A DNA stretch of 64,000 nucleotides, taken from assembly GCA_034509495.1 (NCBI GenBank), contig CM067508.1, forward strand, positions 24,463,240-24,527,239, read 5' to 3'. Under the pieces are notes generated by a model. It searched no databases. It saw only the letters and a program-made list of their open reading frames with translations, and had not been told where the DNA came from. The DNA comes from Acestrorhynchus altus. Its lineage: Eukaryota > Chordata > Actinopteri > Characiformes > Acestrorhynchidae. Each line of letters starts with the position of its first letter. Position 1 is the first letter of the stretch. A program made the translations under genes and the position numbers. Below are positions 26,101 to 38,457 of this stretch, one piece after another.

Positions 26101-29100
26101 GATGTGCCTTGCCAAAAATTTCAATTTTTGTGTCATCTGTCCATAGGACATTCTGCCAGAAGCTTTGTGGCTTGTTAATGTGTAGTTTGGCAAGTTCCAG
26201 TCTGACTTTTTTATAATTTGTTTTCAACAATGGTGTCCTACTTGGTTGTCTCCCATTAAGTCCACTTTGGCTCAGACAATGATGAATGGTGAGATCTGAC
26301 ACTGAAGCTTTAAGTTCACCTTTAATTTCTTTAGATGTTTTTCTGGCCTCTTTTGTTACCATTCATATTATAGGTCTGTTTAATTTATCAATTTTCTTTC
26401 TGCTGCCACGTCCAGGGAGGTTGGCTACAGTCCCATGGATCTTAAATTTCTGAATAATATGTGCAACTTTAGTCATAGGTACATCAAGCTGTTTGCAGAT
26501 GGTCTTATAACGTTTACCTTTAACATGCTTGTCTATAATTTTCTTTCTAATCTCCTTAGACAACTCTTTCATTTGCTTCCTCTGATCCATGTTGAGTATG
26601 GTACACAACATGTCACCAAACAGCACAGTGACTACCTGTAGCTCTATATATAGGCCCACTGACCGATTACAAGATTGTAGATGTGTGATGCTAATTAGTG
26701 GACACACCTTGATTTAACATGTCCCTTTGGTCACATTATTTTCAGGGGTACCGTCATTTTTGTCCAGGCCTGTTTAATGAGTTTTCTTTTTAAAATAATT
26801 CTATTGAACCACGGTTCAAAATCAGTGTTGGGTTTTCATTTGTTTATTTTCATAGAATTTTTATTTATTATTACTTTTGTCAGATTCATGTTATTTCTGT
26901 GACCATTGTTCATTAACCAAGGAGTACAAACAATTTTGTCCTTGTGTGTATGTTAAGTGAAATAGTTGTTGGTTTGAACACTTTAACAAGCTAACCAAGG
27001 AAAACCCTCATGTTTTATGTATTTTTATTACATATATTTTAATACTATATATTAGAAATTGACATCAGGAGATTCAAATTTATGGCTATTTTATTATTAT
27101 TATTTGAGTCAGCGCTGGTGATTTCTTTTTTCTTTTCCCATTTTTTTAAATTCATACATGTGTTCAAATAGTTCCATTGTAAAATGTTTGATATCTTAGT
27201 ATGCAAAGTGTTTTAGCACGTAGACCTCATGGCAGTGTCGCAATGAAAGGTGATAGCAGCTACCTTTAGAAACAAAAACAAAGAATATGTTAAAAGCTGG
27301 TGACATGCAGCCTCAGAATCCAGTTAAGACTTAATACAGTAATGGCTCCTCTGCCCCTTGTTTCTCCTTTGGTTTAGGTGTGTTTTATTGCTCTGAGCTT
27401 TGACAGACAGTATCAGGTTTTATTGAACCTGTTCACTCTCTCCAGAGCTGTGTTGATTTAGATTCCTCCTCGTTACAGATTGCACTTTGCCTCTGTCAGG
27501 TTTTGCGGTTTACTTTAGGTGTGAATGAGAGTCAAGAGGAAGAAGCTTAGCTCTTTTTTATTTTATTTTATTTTATTTTATTTTATTTTATTTTATTTTA
27601 TTTTATTTTATTTTATTTTTGTTTGCTCTTCAATACACAGGAAACATTTCACCTAACAAACAGTGTGTGTTGCCTGATTTGCATTTATTTTGCATTTGCA
27701 TGAACATTTGAGTGCATGACAAACAATGTTTTGGGAGTCATAATATGTAGGATTGGAGAGCTATGCTCACCTCATTTTCATAGCATTTTGAATGACGTTA
27801 ATGTAGACATGGCATGGCAGTTCACCTGTGACCATTATATCCATTAAGGAATTTTTGCTTACATATCATCTTCAGTTCTTGATTAAAAAAATACTCCTCC
27901 AGTGATGGGAGATTTGTGGAATCACTAATTTCCAGAATATACTGATGTTTTTTCCCCACATCTTTTTCCATCTGGATCTCCCTGGTAACAACAAAAAAAC
28001 ATATGTCTCTATTTCATGTCTTTGTTTCCATGGCAACATTGCAATGTGGTCATGAGAGCTGTTCAGCTCCTCTTTAAGGAAGAATTGCAGCATGATAAAG
28101 AGGCTGAATGTGATGAACCAGAGGCTAGGAGGAAGAAGGAAGCCAGGGCTGGAGGAAAGCACTAGGAGGGAAGGAGATAGCTACAGAATGACACAGTGAC
28201 AGGCTGATGGAAGCAAAAACTAAACCAGAGTTACAACAGCAAGCTGCTGTGTAGGACATGTAGCTATGACAACCCATGCTGGAGGTTCAAGCCTCTCTGT
28301 ATGCTGGCTCCTGTGGTCTTATAATGACTTTCTATTCTTCGTCAAGGATGCATTCGCTTCCGCTATAGAGCTGTTTTTCTTGAATGGTCATCATTCAGTC
28401 CTCACATGCAGAATGTGTGGAGGTGACCCTTTGTTTTGTTTGTTTGTTTTCATTTTTGTTTTGTTTTTATTTTTTGCATGAGCAGGCAAGGGAAGGTAGT
28501 CTGGTGAATGACCAGTTGCTCCATCATCTCAGAGAGGAGTTGTAAATAAAAGAATTGCCCATTCAATTTTGTTGAGACAGAGAGAGACAGAGAGAGACAG
28601 AGAGAGACAGACAAGAACAGCTTGTTTGCTATGCTGAACTGGGTGGCTGACACAAATACAGGAACTGTGGTTTGGTTTGAGTCTAGAGGGAGTGCAACAC
28701 ACATCAAGTAATAGCCTTGTTTGTTCAACTTCGGAGGGAGGTCTGTTCTAATAATGGAAGAGCCTGTAGCAGAGCTATGGAGGTGGGAGGGTGGGTAATA
28801 GAGGAACAGCTCCAGTGTTCTATTGTAGAGAGAGAGATGGAGACAGGGAACAGCCTGTTGACATTTGAAGCCATGTGACCACAAGCACTACAGTCAAGAC
28901 TTAGTGAAGCTGAAAAATGAGATGCAGGAGACTGTGCAATGCATAACAAGAATGCAAAGCTTTTACAGTCATTTTGAGATCAGTGGGCAGTTAATGTGAA
29001 CCTAAAATAAGCACAAAAGAAAATGTAATATTGGTCACAATGAGAAGATTTTATGTTTGAATAGAGATATCTGAATATAGTCACTGCTGGTTATGCAATA

Positions 29101-32100
29101 TTAATTTTCCCTTTGTGTCTCTTTAGCCTACAGGCTACATGGAGACTGCCCTGTCCTACAGCTCTATAGAGGATCTGCAGCTGCTCTCTTGGGACAATGC
29201 CCCCAAATATTGCGTCCAGCTCAGCGTGCCTGGAGGGACAGTCCTTCTGCAGGTACTGCATCCACCCATTGCATATGAAATATGTTCCTTCATTAAAATC
29301 TTTTTTCCAGATTTCCTCTGCACCTTTAAAATCACTTTCTATGGGTCACTCTCATGAACATGAGACTTTTTGAAAAAAGAGCATATAATGTTTCCTTTAC
29401 ATGTTAAATTGGTCATTAGTAGTAATACAAACCTAGTTAAAATAGATTCACATTATTACAGTATTAAGCAGCTACCTTAACAACAGAATCTGTCAAAAAT
29501 GAAACGAAACATTATGTAATGCAAACATTTCCACTTGCATTCAATAAAATATATTTTTATTATCCTTGATTAATTTTTCATTTCTAATTTTTTGTGAGAG
29601 GATGTCTTTAGGTTCAGAATATATTCTACATCCGATATAGTAAAAATATATCACAATATTTTTAAATATTGTTATTATGCAACATTTTTGAAATGCAGAC
29701 TGGTAACCAAAGGTTAGCCCATACTTATCCCAATTATAAAAATAGTTGTCTGTTTCAGCCCTATTACTATCAAATTAATGTTATTGCAATTAATAATTCA
29801 CTATTAGGATCATGAATTGATCAACTGCCAATTCATTGTGTTAATGAACTGCAAAATTACAAAAGATTAATACAATTCCATTATTATTTTCCGTCAAAAA
29901 CTAAAATATGTGCAAATAAGCAGTAATTAAAACAATTAATCAGTTTTCCCTTTATTTTTCAGATCAGAAAAAAAAGTTTTCAGTTTGAGAGGTTTTTGTG
30001 TTCCTGCTTTGTTTGTACTAGTGATCTTTTTACACTGTGATATACTAGCTCCATGATGCACTTGCCTCTCTTGTATGCTCATTTTTTAAAAATATTTTTT
30101 CGTTATGTTATGTTTTAATAATAAATAAATGTAATTATACAACAATAGTATTAGTATATGTATAATAGTATATCTCGAACAATCAGGATTCCCTTTAAAG
30201 CAACAGTTTTTTGTTTAAATAAAATAAAATTGAAAGACATTCAATGTCTGTGTTTTCTTTGATAGTTTTAGTGTTGGAAGTAAAATCTATAGGTAACAAG
30301 TAATGAAATCATGTACTTCTCCAAATATTTATTTTATGTACCTTTGACATCCATTTGAGTGAGTTCATTAGAATGGCCCATATCAATATTTACAAAGCAA
30401 ATAACCCCAAAGTTAAAAAAGTATCAGAGTATCCCAATGGTGTGCACAATACTACAGTATCTCCATCAGATTTAAGACATAAGAATTAAGTTGATTACAG
30501 AGTTTAAATTAGTCAATCTACAATTAGCAATTTGCAAATCCATCTTATATTATTTTGGCACATGCAAGTTTGGGTAATTTTTTATTATTAAAAGTCTTGT
30601 ATGTACAAGGTGGCTGAAACTGCTGAGGCAGGCTGTAGGTTTTGAACATAATACAATGCTTCTGCAAAGTAATCTGCCTCTGGCTTCACTGCCACCACTC
30701 CCATCATCACTGTTATGTTGCACCTCCTTTAGGAAAATGTAATTGAGTAGTATCAAAGCCATTTAGCTGCTGTTTATGTTTGGTGAAACTATGCTGTTCT
30801 GATAATTGTGAATTAAATTGTTTCATATTCACACTTCTGGCACACAAACCGTGACAGACATGCTCAATAACCAAAATACACACTGTATTCTTTAGCTCAT
30901 TCTGTGTGTTTGTTCTCAGGCTGCTAACAGCTATTTGCGGGACCAGTGGTTTCACTCTCTCCAGTGGAAGGTAAAGTTGATGCTTTAAAGGTTTTTTGCC
31001 TTAAATGGAGATGAATTCTTATAGTCCTACTTTTTTGTATATCCTGTATTTACACTTTGGTTAAAATTCCATAAATCACAAGCAGTTGTGTTATTGTTCT
31101 GGAGTATCACTTGTAGGTCCTTCTCATGTTCAGTATAGGTTAGTAAATCAGTGATGAGCACTAAATGGTGTTCTGTCACAACACTATTGAATACAGTGAT
31201 TTATTCTCTCTGTAATTTGCATCACATTCTTAATTTGGAAAACAGAAAAAGATCTACAAGTACCGTAAGGTGCTAAATAATCCGAGCCGCTGGGAGGTGG
31301 TGCTGAAGGAGATTCGAGCTCTTGTGGACATGGCCCTCACCTCCCCACTGCAGGATGAGTCCATCCACCAGGCCCCTCTGCACATCATCTCTACCCTGCT
31401 TGCTGAGGTACCAGTTACATGTATAAACATTCGCTCATACAAGCCTGTATGGTCTTTTGTGAATTTTGTGTGTTGTATCAGTACGGAATGCGTTCCCACA
31501 CGCTAACACAAAGTTTATTGCACAGTAGAGAATGCTCAGAATGCTGTAGCGTATAGTAAAAGAAGTTGTAACACTGTAACACTTTTTTTACACGAGGAAA
31601 CTCCAGAGTGCTGTATATGGTTAACAATGTGCTTTGACAAGACCACATTTAAAAGTATTACAGGCAATAAATAAATATTTTATAAAATATGAATTCAAAT
31701 CATATTGAATTCATAATGTATGTTTTTGCAATTGTTGCATGTTTAAGTGAATTAATGTTACTGAACTTTATTCTTACTGAAATTATTAAACTTTCTTCCT
31801 GCAAAAAGTATTTGAGAAAAGCTAAGACTTCTTACTAGTTGAAATTTGTACATATTAGAACAAAAGTTCTACTTGTACAAGCTGAAATTTAGGATTATTT
31901 TCATATTTCATTTGTTTTGTATAAAATGTATGGAATAAGCTAATATGTCTCACCAATTAAAAACTGCCTGCAGCATAATAATAATAATAATAGTAGTAAT
32001 GTTTCAGTGTTTTAAGAAAAGCAGGAAAAAAAACGGCCTCTATCTGTTACCATAGAGATATTTCATTTAAATAATTTCCCTTAGCATTTACTATGAACCT

Positions 32101-35100
32101 AAATCAGCTGCCATTTATGTGGCCCATCTGCACCTCATCTATATTGGCACTCTAGTCAGCAATCATTCGGTAAATGACGTATTAGAGCACAGTAGACCAG
32201 CTGTGAGTTATCTGTGGTTTACTGCTTTTGAGGGCTGTCCATTTTGGCATGTACAGAGAATCAGCCTAAAACCTGGGCCATGTTTGTGCTTCTCTTGCTA
32301 TAAGTAGCTAAATCAAATGTCTGTTCACTTAGAACCTAATTGTTTAGCCTCTACATAGACATACTTTGTTAATTGAAATAATATATTTTTACATCAGTAA
32401 TATTTGTTCTTACTGGTCTTGCTTGTGCCTGGCTCCCAGAAACTGCAGTAGCAGTGTGATTTGCTAGTATACAGGCTGAATAAAAACTGGGCTTGTTGTC
32501 TGAAGTGACTGCTGTATGGCTATGAGAGGGACTCCGTGGTTGAGTGGATTCTCAGTAATTTATTTGTGTCACTTCCTTCTCAGAACACTAACCTCAGCGC
32601 TCAGGACCATGAGAGCATCATTGTGGTAAGTGGCTTTGCTGTGTTATATTTCTCCGGAGAGATAAACTGGGATGTTTTACACAGTACAATTAGTAAGCAC
32701 ATGATAATCCTCTAACTAAAGCAGACTGTGTTATTTTATGTCTAAATTCTATATGAAACATGCTTTGAGAAAATGCCAAGCATGAAATAATAGTTATACC
32801 ACAGTATGAAAATGTAACCATGTTTAAAGTGAACTTAGCTTTTAATGTGCACTTTTTTGGCAAATACACACAGTATTTTTGTTCATCTGTGTGGAAATGT
32901 GTAGTGATTAATGGTGTTGTGGTCTGCCTGCAGGCCATCGCTCCTCTACTGGAGAATAATCATCCTCCCCCTGACCTGTGTGAATTCTTCTGCAAGGTAA
33001 CATGCACCTGGGTCCACCACCACTAACCCAACCACCCAGGCAAAACAATGCATTTGGCTACCAAATACATACACTCAAATTCCACCAGTCCTTCATGCTT
33101 GAACTTTATACAGCCATATCTTCCTGAACATAGAAGGCCTTTCTGGAGCTATTTCACAAGCAAAGTTTAGAGTTACCAATTCCATACGTTGATAGTTTGT
33201 TATGAATTACAGATATAGAAATATACTGGGGTATCCTTGATGAACCCTTATTAATGGTGTAGTTTTTAGGTAGCAAACAGCATGCATGAGCTCTCCATTT
33301 CCTTTCTCTCCCCAGCATTGTCGGGAACGCCCCCGGTCCATGGTGGTCATTGAGGTTTTCACCCCAGTGGTCCAGAGAATTCTCAAACACAACATGGTGA
33401 GTGTATAGTTGACAGTGCCATGCCCTGTGCTCATGTATTGATGTGATTTCTTTTCTCTCATTCCCCTTTTGCTCTCTTTGTTTCTTCAGGACTTTGGAAA
33501 GTGCCCCCGACTTCGCCTCTTTACTCAGGAGTATATTTTGGCTTTGAATGAGCTCAATGCTGGAATGGAGGTTGTCAAAAAGTTCATTCACAGGTGAGCA
33601 CTCTCATGTACCACAGGAACCACTTGACACTGATTTAAGTTCACACTCACACCATTTTTTGTCCTTTTGAAATATTTTATGATAGACGTGGCATATATTG
33701 TCCCAGGTGCTGCTTACTTTAATGAACTATACCTGCTCTGTTTTTTTTCTACAGATATTTGTATGTTATACCATTCCTTTGAGTTTGACACATGTTTCCG
33801 TGCCTGTGTGTTATTTCAGTATGCATGGCCCCACTGGACAGTGCCCTCACCCTCGGGTTCTCCCTAATCTGGTGGCAGTGTGCCTGGCTGCCATCTACTC
33901 CTGCTATGAGGAGTTTATTAACAGGTGAGTTGCCAGCATGTACAAAAAGCCCCATGTTTCTGGATGCCCCCACTCAAATACATCAAGGTCAATGAGGTCA
34001 AGCCTAATGGACACTTTCACACTTAAAAAAACAGCAACAAGTATTGTTTAGATAGCAAAATTTAGATCTTAAAGGTTTTTCAGGTGCTTAGTGGTTTTGG
34101 ATTTTTGAAGGATTTCTCCTAGACATCACAATCCTATTCATCTAACATTTACATCATCTCTCTGAGTCAGCGGGCCCTGTTTGGAATACCTGGGAGGAAT
34201 TCTTGTTGCTCTTGTTTTCCATTATCTATGTGTAACCCTTTTTGACCTCAGAGATTTAGATGTCTCAAACCCCTACTGTGTTTTTCCCTTACCTCCGTCT
34301 CTTAATGTTCACATTTGCCATTTGAATAGTTTCCATTCCCTCTGTGTATTTAGTGTCATTTGTTTAAGTTACACATTTGCATGTGTTTACGAGAGATAAT
34401 GTCTGACTACTAACATTTGCTTAAGTGTTCCATTTGTCTGCCACAAAGTGGTTTTGAAGTTGAAAATACTGTGGCATATTGGGACTTTCAAAACCAACAG
34501 AATTTGTATTATGAAATTAAGTAAACTTAAGTAATCTTTGAATTGCATCTTCATCTCTCTCTCTCACACAAACACTCTCTCATTCTCTCTCTCTCTCTGA
34601 CTCTCCCTCTATCACGCTCAGTCGAGATAACTCTCCCAGTCTGAAGGAGATCAGAAACGGTTGTCAACAGCAAAGTGAGCGGAAACCCCCCATGCCTTTG
34701 AGGCTGCTGCGGCCCGAGCCCCCGACCCCTCCACCAACAACTGCTCTGTCCCCTCCTCCTCCTCTTGCCCTTTCACCTCCACCCTCTATCGTCAACTCTA
34801 GCGAGATTATGGTGGAGCTAGAGCGCAACAACAACACTGCCAATGTGCTGCGCAAGACACCTGCAGGAGGTGACAGTGAGCCCAACCTGATTGACTGCCT
34901 GCTGGTGAGCCCAGCTCTCAACGCCCTGTCCATCCAGCTCCCTGCCCAAGCTGACAGGGTACTGGCCTGTTTCGCCTTGATCCTGAAGATGCTGTGAGTG
35001 TCAAAGCTTTGGTTGAGACAAAGTTAGGTACATGCATGTGTGTAATCGCATATACACTTAACTTAGCATTAGTAAGTGCAGTCACAAAGTGACGAATGTG

Positions 35101-38100
35101 TAAGTACACTGTCAGCTTATTGAGAGTAAATTTTCCGCATGAAAGCAGGCAAGAGATCTGAAACCAGCATGCATCTTTGTAACAATGAGACTATTGAATA
35201 AGTGTGCTCTGCTAAACCGTACCCTTGTTTCACACTTGATCCTGCAGCCTGGCAGGGTTTGCATCTCAGCACTACTGATCAGGTTTCGTCTGTTTAGTTT
35301 TAACAGCGACCTGCTTCCCCTAGCTTACATAAGACATTAATTTCCCCCACTGTCATTCTTCCTGTGTGTAACACTGTAATCTCTTTCCTCTGGCCTTTCT
35401 TCTGTAGCTCGGACTATGACGACTGGAGACCAGCGCTGGCAAGCCTGCTGCAGCCCATCCCATTCCCCAAAGAGTGAGTGCTACACATCTCCATCTCTGT
35501 CCTCTCATTTGTTCTCAGGACACCTCCTTTTGGGGCTCATTTTCCACTGCACATACAAAAGTGTGTATATCCCCTGGAAGTCTCTTTAACCTGTCCCAGC
35601 TCTCTGCCCTTGTTAAAGTGGGTGTATACCTGTATGTGTGATGCTCTCTGGGGCTTGGGTGATAAGGGAGGTTGCTGACGTGGGTGAGTGGTAGCTGGGC
35701 TCTGTAAGGGGACGGTGGGTTTTGCACCCACGGTGGCTCTAAGTTCTGGGAGCACATGGTGTAATTGGTCTTGCTGTCCTGGGACTCATTATGCACCTCC
35801 TGTAGAGCTCTGCTGTTGCCACAGGTGGGGAGCTCACCTGCGCTTCCATGCTAAACTGAGCTTCTAGCCATCATTAAGAAAAGGCAACAACAGATGTATC
35901 CCACGTCATACAAACACAAAAATGCACGCACATGTACTGCACTTGGACATGTTCAACAACAGTAACTGTTGCATTATAGCAATGTTTTTCTTTGTTGTTG
36001 TGTCTCCTTTAGGGCCCTTGCACATGCCAAATTCACAAAGTAAGTGATATCATTTATAGTTCTGCACACAGTTAAATAAATATATAATATAGACATAAAA
36101 CAATGTCCAAATAAATGGTCAGACTGTCATTCTGAGTCGGTTTTGTTGATCTGTGCTGTTTTTGTCAAGTCTGATGGGAGCATGTTTTTGCAGAGAGTTG
36201 AAATATGTTATTCAGAGGTTCGCTGAGGACCCTAGACAGGAGGTGAGTTTACAGACCTATTAAAATATCTGCAGAGTGCCGTGTTTAATATGTAATATTT
36301 CTCTGTTGACGATGAATGTGATTGGTATTAGTTGAATTATGAACTTGGAAAATTAAGGTGTTTGTACTTTACAGGTACACTCATGTTTACTCAGTGTGCG
36401 CTCTGGAAAAGATGGTTGGTTTCAGCTGTACAGTCCAGGGGGCGTTGCATGTGATGATGATGGGGAGTTGTTTGCTAGCATGGTACGTGTCCTCTTCTCT
36501 CTCTGTCTCCTGTTTCTGTCTCTTACCCTTTTTCTTTTGCTCACCCTCTGTCTCTCTTGCTCTCACCCTCTCTCCCCTAATCTCCTGTCTTTTTACAGTG
36601 TGTAATATAAATATATCTATATATCTCCTTACACGTGTTGCCTTGATTATTGATGTCATTGCAGGTTCACATTCTCATGGGTTCTTGCTATAAGACGAAA
36701 AAATTCCTCCTTTCATTGGCAGAAAACAAACTGGGGCCCTGCATGCTACTGGCATTGCGAGGGAACCAGACTATGGTGGAGGTCTGTATGAGTGTGTATG
36801 CAGCAAAATAATTCCCAAACTCTGTTGAAGTACTGCATACAAGACAGTGATGTATATGGTTTCATTACAGATCTTGTGCCTGATGTTGGAGTACAACATT
36901 ATAGAGAACAAGGATACTCAGCTGCAGATCATCTCTACCCTGGAGAGCACACAGGTTGGCCTGCGGATGTACGAACAGCTCTGTGACAGGCAGAGAGAAC
37001 TTAAAGAGCTGGTGAGTAAACACATACAGCTACAGACACATGCTTAAATCAGCATTTTATGGGACACAAACATTAATGACAACACACCACAGCCTGGTCA
37101 TGGCTGTTTTCTCAGAATAAGCAGTGCGTCATATTGTTACTATTGGTTTAGTATAGTGCTCCCATTTCTATAAAGGCAGACCCTTCAGTGACCCATTTAA
37201 ACATGTCCCACATTCATAGCTGTCTGAATGTTCATATGTGCCACCTGCTGGTAGAGCACAGAAATTCAGTTAATAACGTGTCTCTCTTCTGTTTTTTTGC
37301 AGCAAAGAAAAGGAGGCCCTACTCGACTCACGCTACCGTCCAAGTCCACAGTTAGTTTTCAGCTTTTTTTCAGCTTGTTTACTATATTGTCATACTTTTG
37401 TTCTTAGTATGTTTTTGACTCATGCCATCTGACTTGGCCTACTTGTGGCCTACTTTGGCCACAATACGCTAATTCAGTTTGTTTAATTCATGCAACAATA
37501 TAAAAGATTTTTTTATTTAAACACTACAACACTACTATTTATTTTTCACTACAAGTTAATGGATTATGTACTTTAAACCATATATTTTTGAAAATAAATA
37601 AATGAAAAAATAAATTAAATGAAATTGAAATTTAGAAAGGTTTAGAAATAAAATTAGGAAACAGTTACAATAACATGTATTAACTGTCAAAAATATGTGT
37701 ATTTGTAACACTAAATATTTGTAAATATATATACAAGATAGGAATAATACAAACCTTATTTAGAAAACCTAAATTTTAAATGAAATTTCAATTTAAAATA
37801 GTTTTCCATTAAAAAAAACAAAAACAAAATTAAACAAAGATTAAACTGAAAACCGACTAAAGGATTAAACACTATGTTATGATTGCATGCTTTAAATTAT
37901 AAAATAAAATCCAATGACCTCTAAAGCCAGTATACTTCACACAACCAAATTAGTTGAATGTCACACAGCAGCCTGGTGTAGACTGTACTTTTGTCCCAAT
38001 CTTACTGACGTCTGTGCTGTATTCTGCTTACAGGATGCTGACCTTGCCCGTCTGCTGAGTTCTGGCTCCTTTGGGAACCTGGAAAACTTGAGTCTGGCCT

Positions 38101-38394
38101 TCACCAATGTCACCAGTGCCTGCGCCGAGCAGCTCATCAAGCTGCCCTCCCTCAAACAGCTCAACCTGTGGTCCACCCAGGTCAGCTAAGTTGGTCAATT
38201 CCTCTGGCCCTGTGCATTTAACTACAGTTTCAACTAGAGAGCAGTTGATGAATTAACAAGTTATTTCTTTATCAGTTTGGAGATGCTGGGCTGCGACTGC
38301 TCTCCGAACACCTGGCCTGCCTCCAGGTCCTCAACCTGTGTGAGACTCCAGTCACTGATGCAGGCCTACTCGCCCTCAGTTGTAAGCACTAACA

Positions 38395-38457
<63 letters not shown>

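Larger units (their letters stand above)
27008..29126 (+). other. cmip: cmip intron 1, distal part
   Basis: No exon or mobile element was recognised apart from the simple repeats near 27550 and 28576. It ends with the acceptor TCTCTTTAG at 29126. Confidence 0.55.
12895..31407 (+). other. cmip: cmip exons 1-4: N-terminal tail and PH domain
   Basis: Exon 1 encodes a divergent acidic N-terminus (CEESKPLLGEMSG) and then the start of the PH fold (MRYKLLQEGDIQVCVVKHPR). Exon 2 adds the middle strands (IEDLQLLSWDNAPKYCVQL). Exons 3 and 4 supply the closing helix (YLRDQWFHSLQWKKKIYKYRK). The PH domain is thus split across a 15.9 kb intron after codon 108. Confidence 0.85.
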
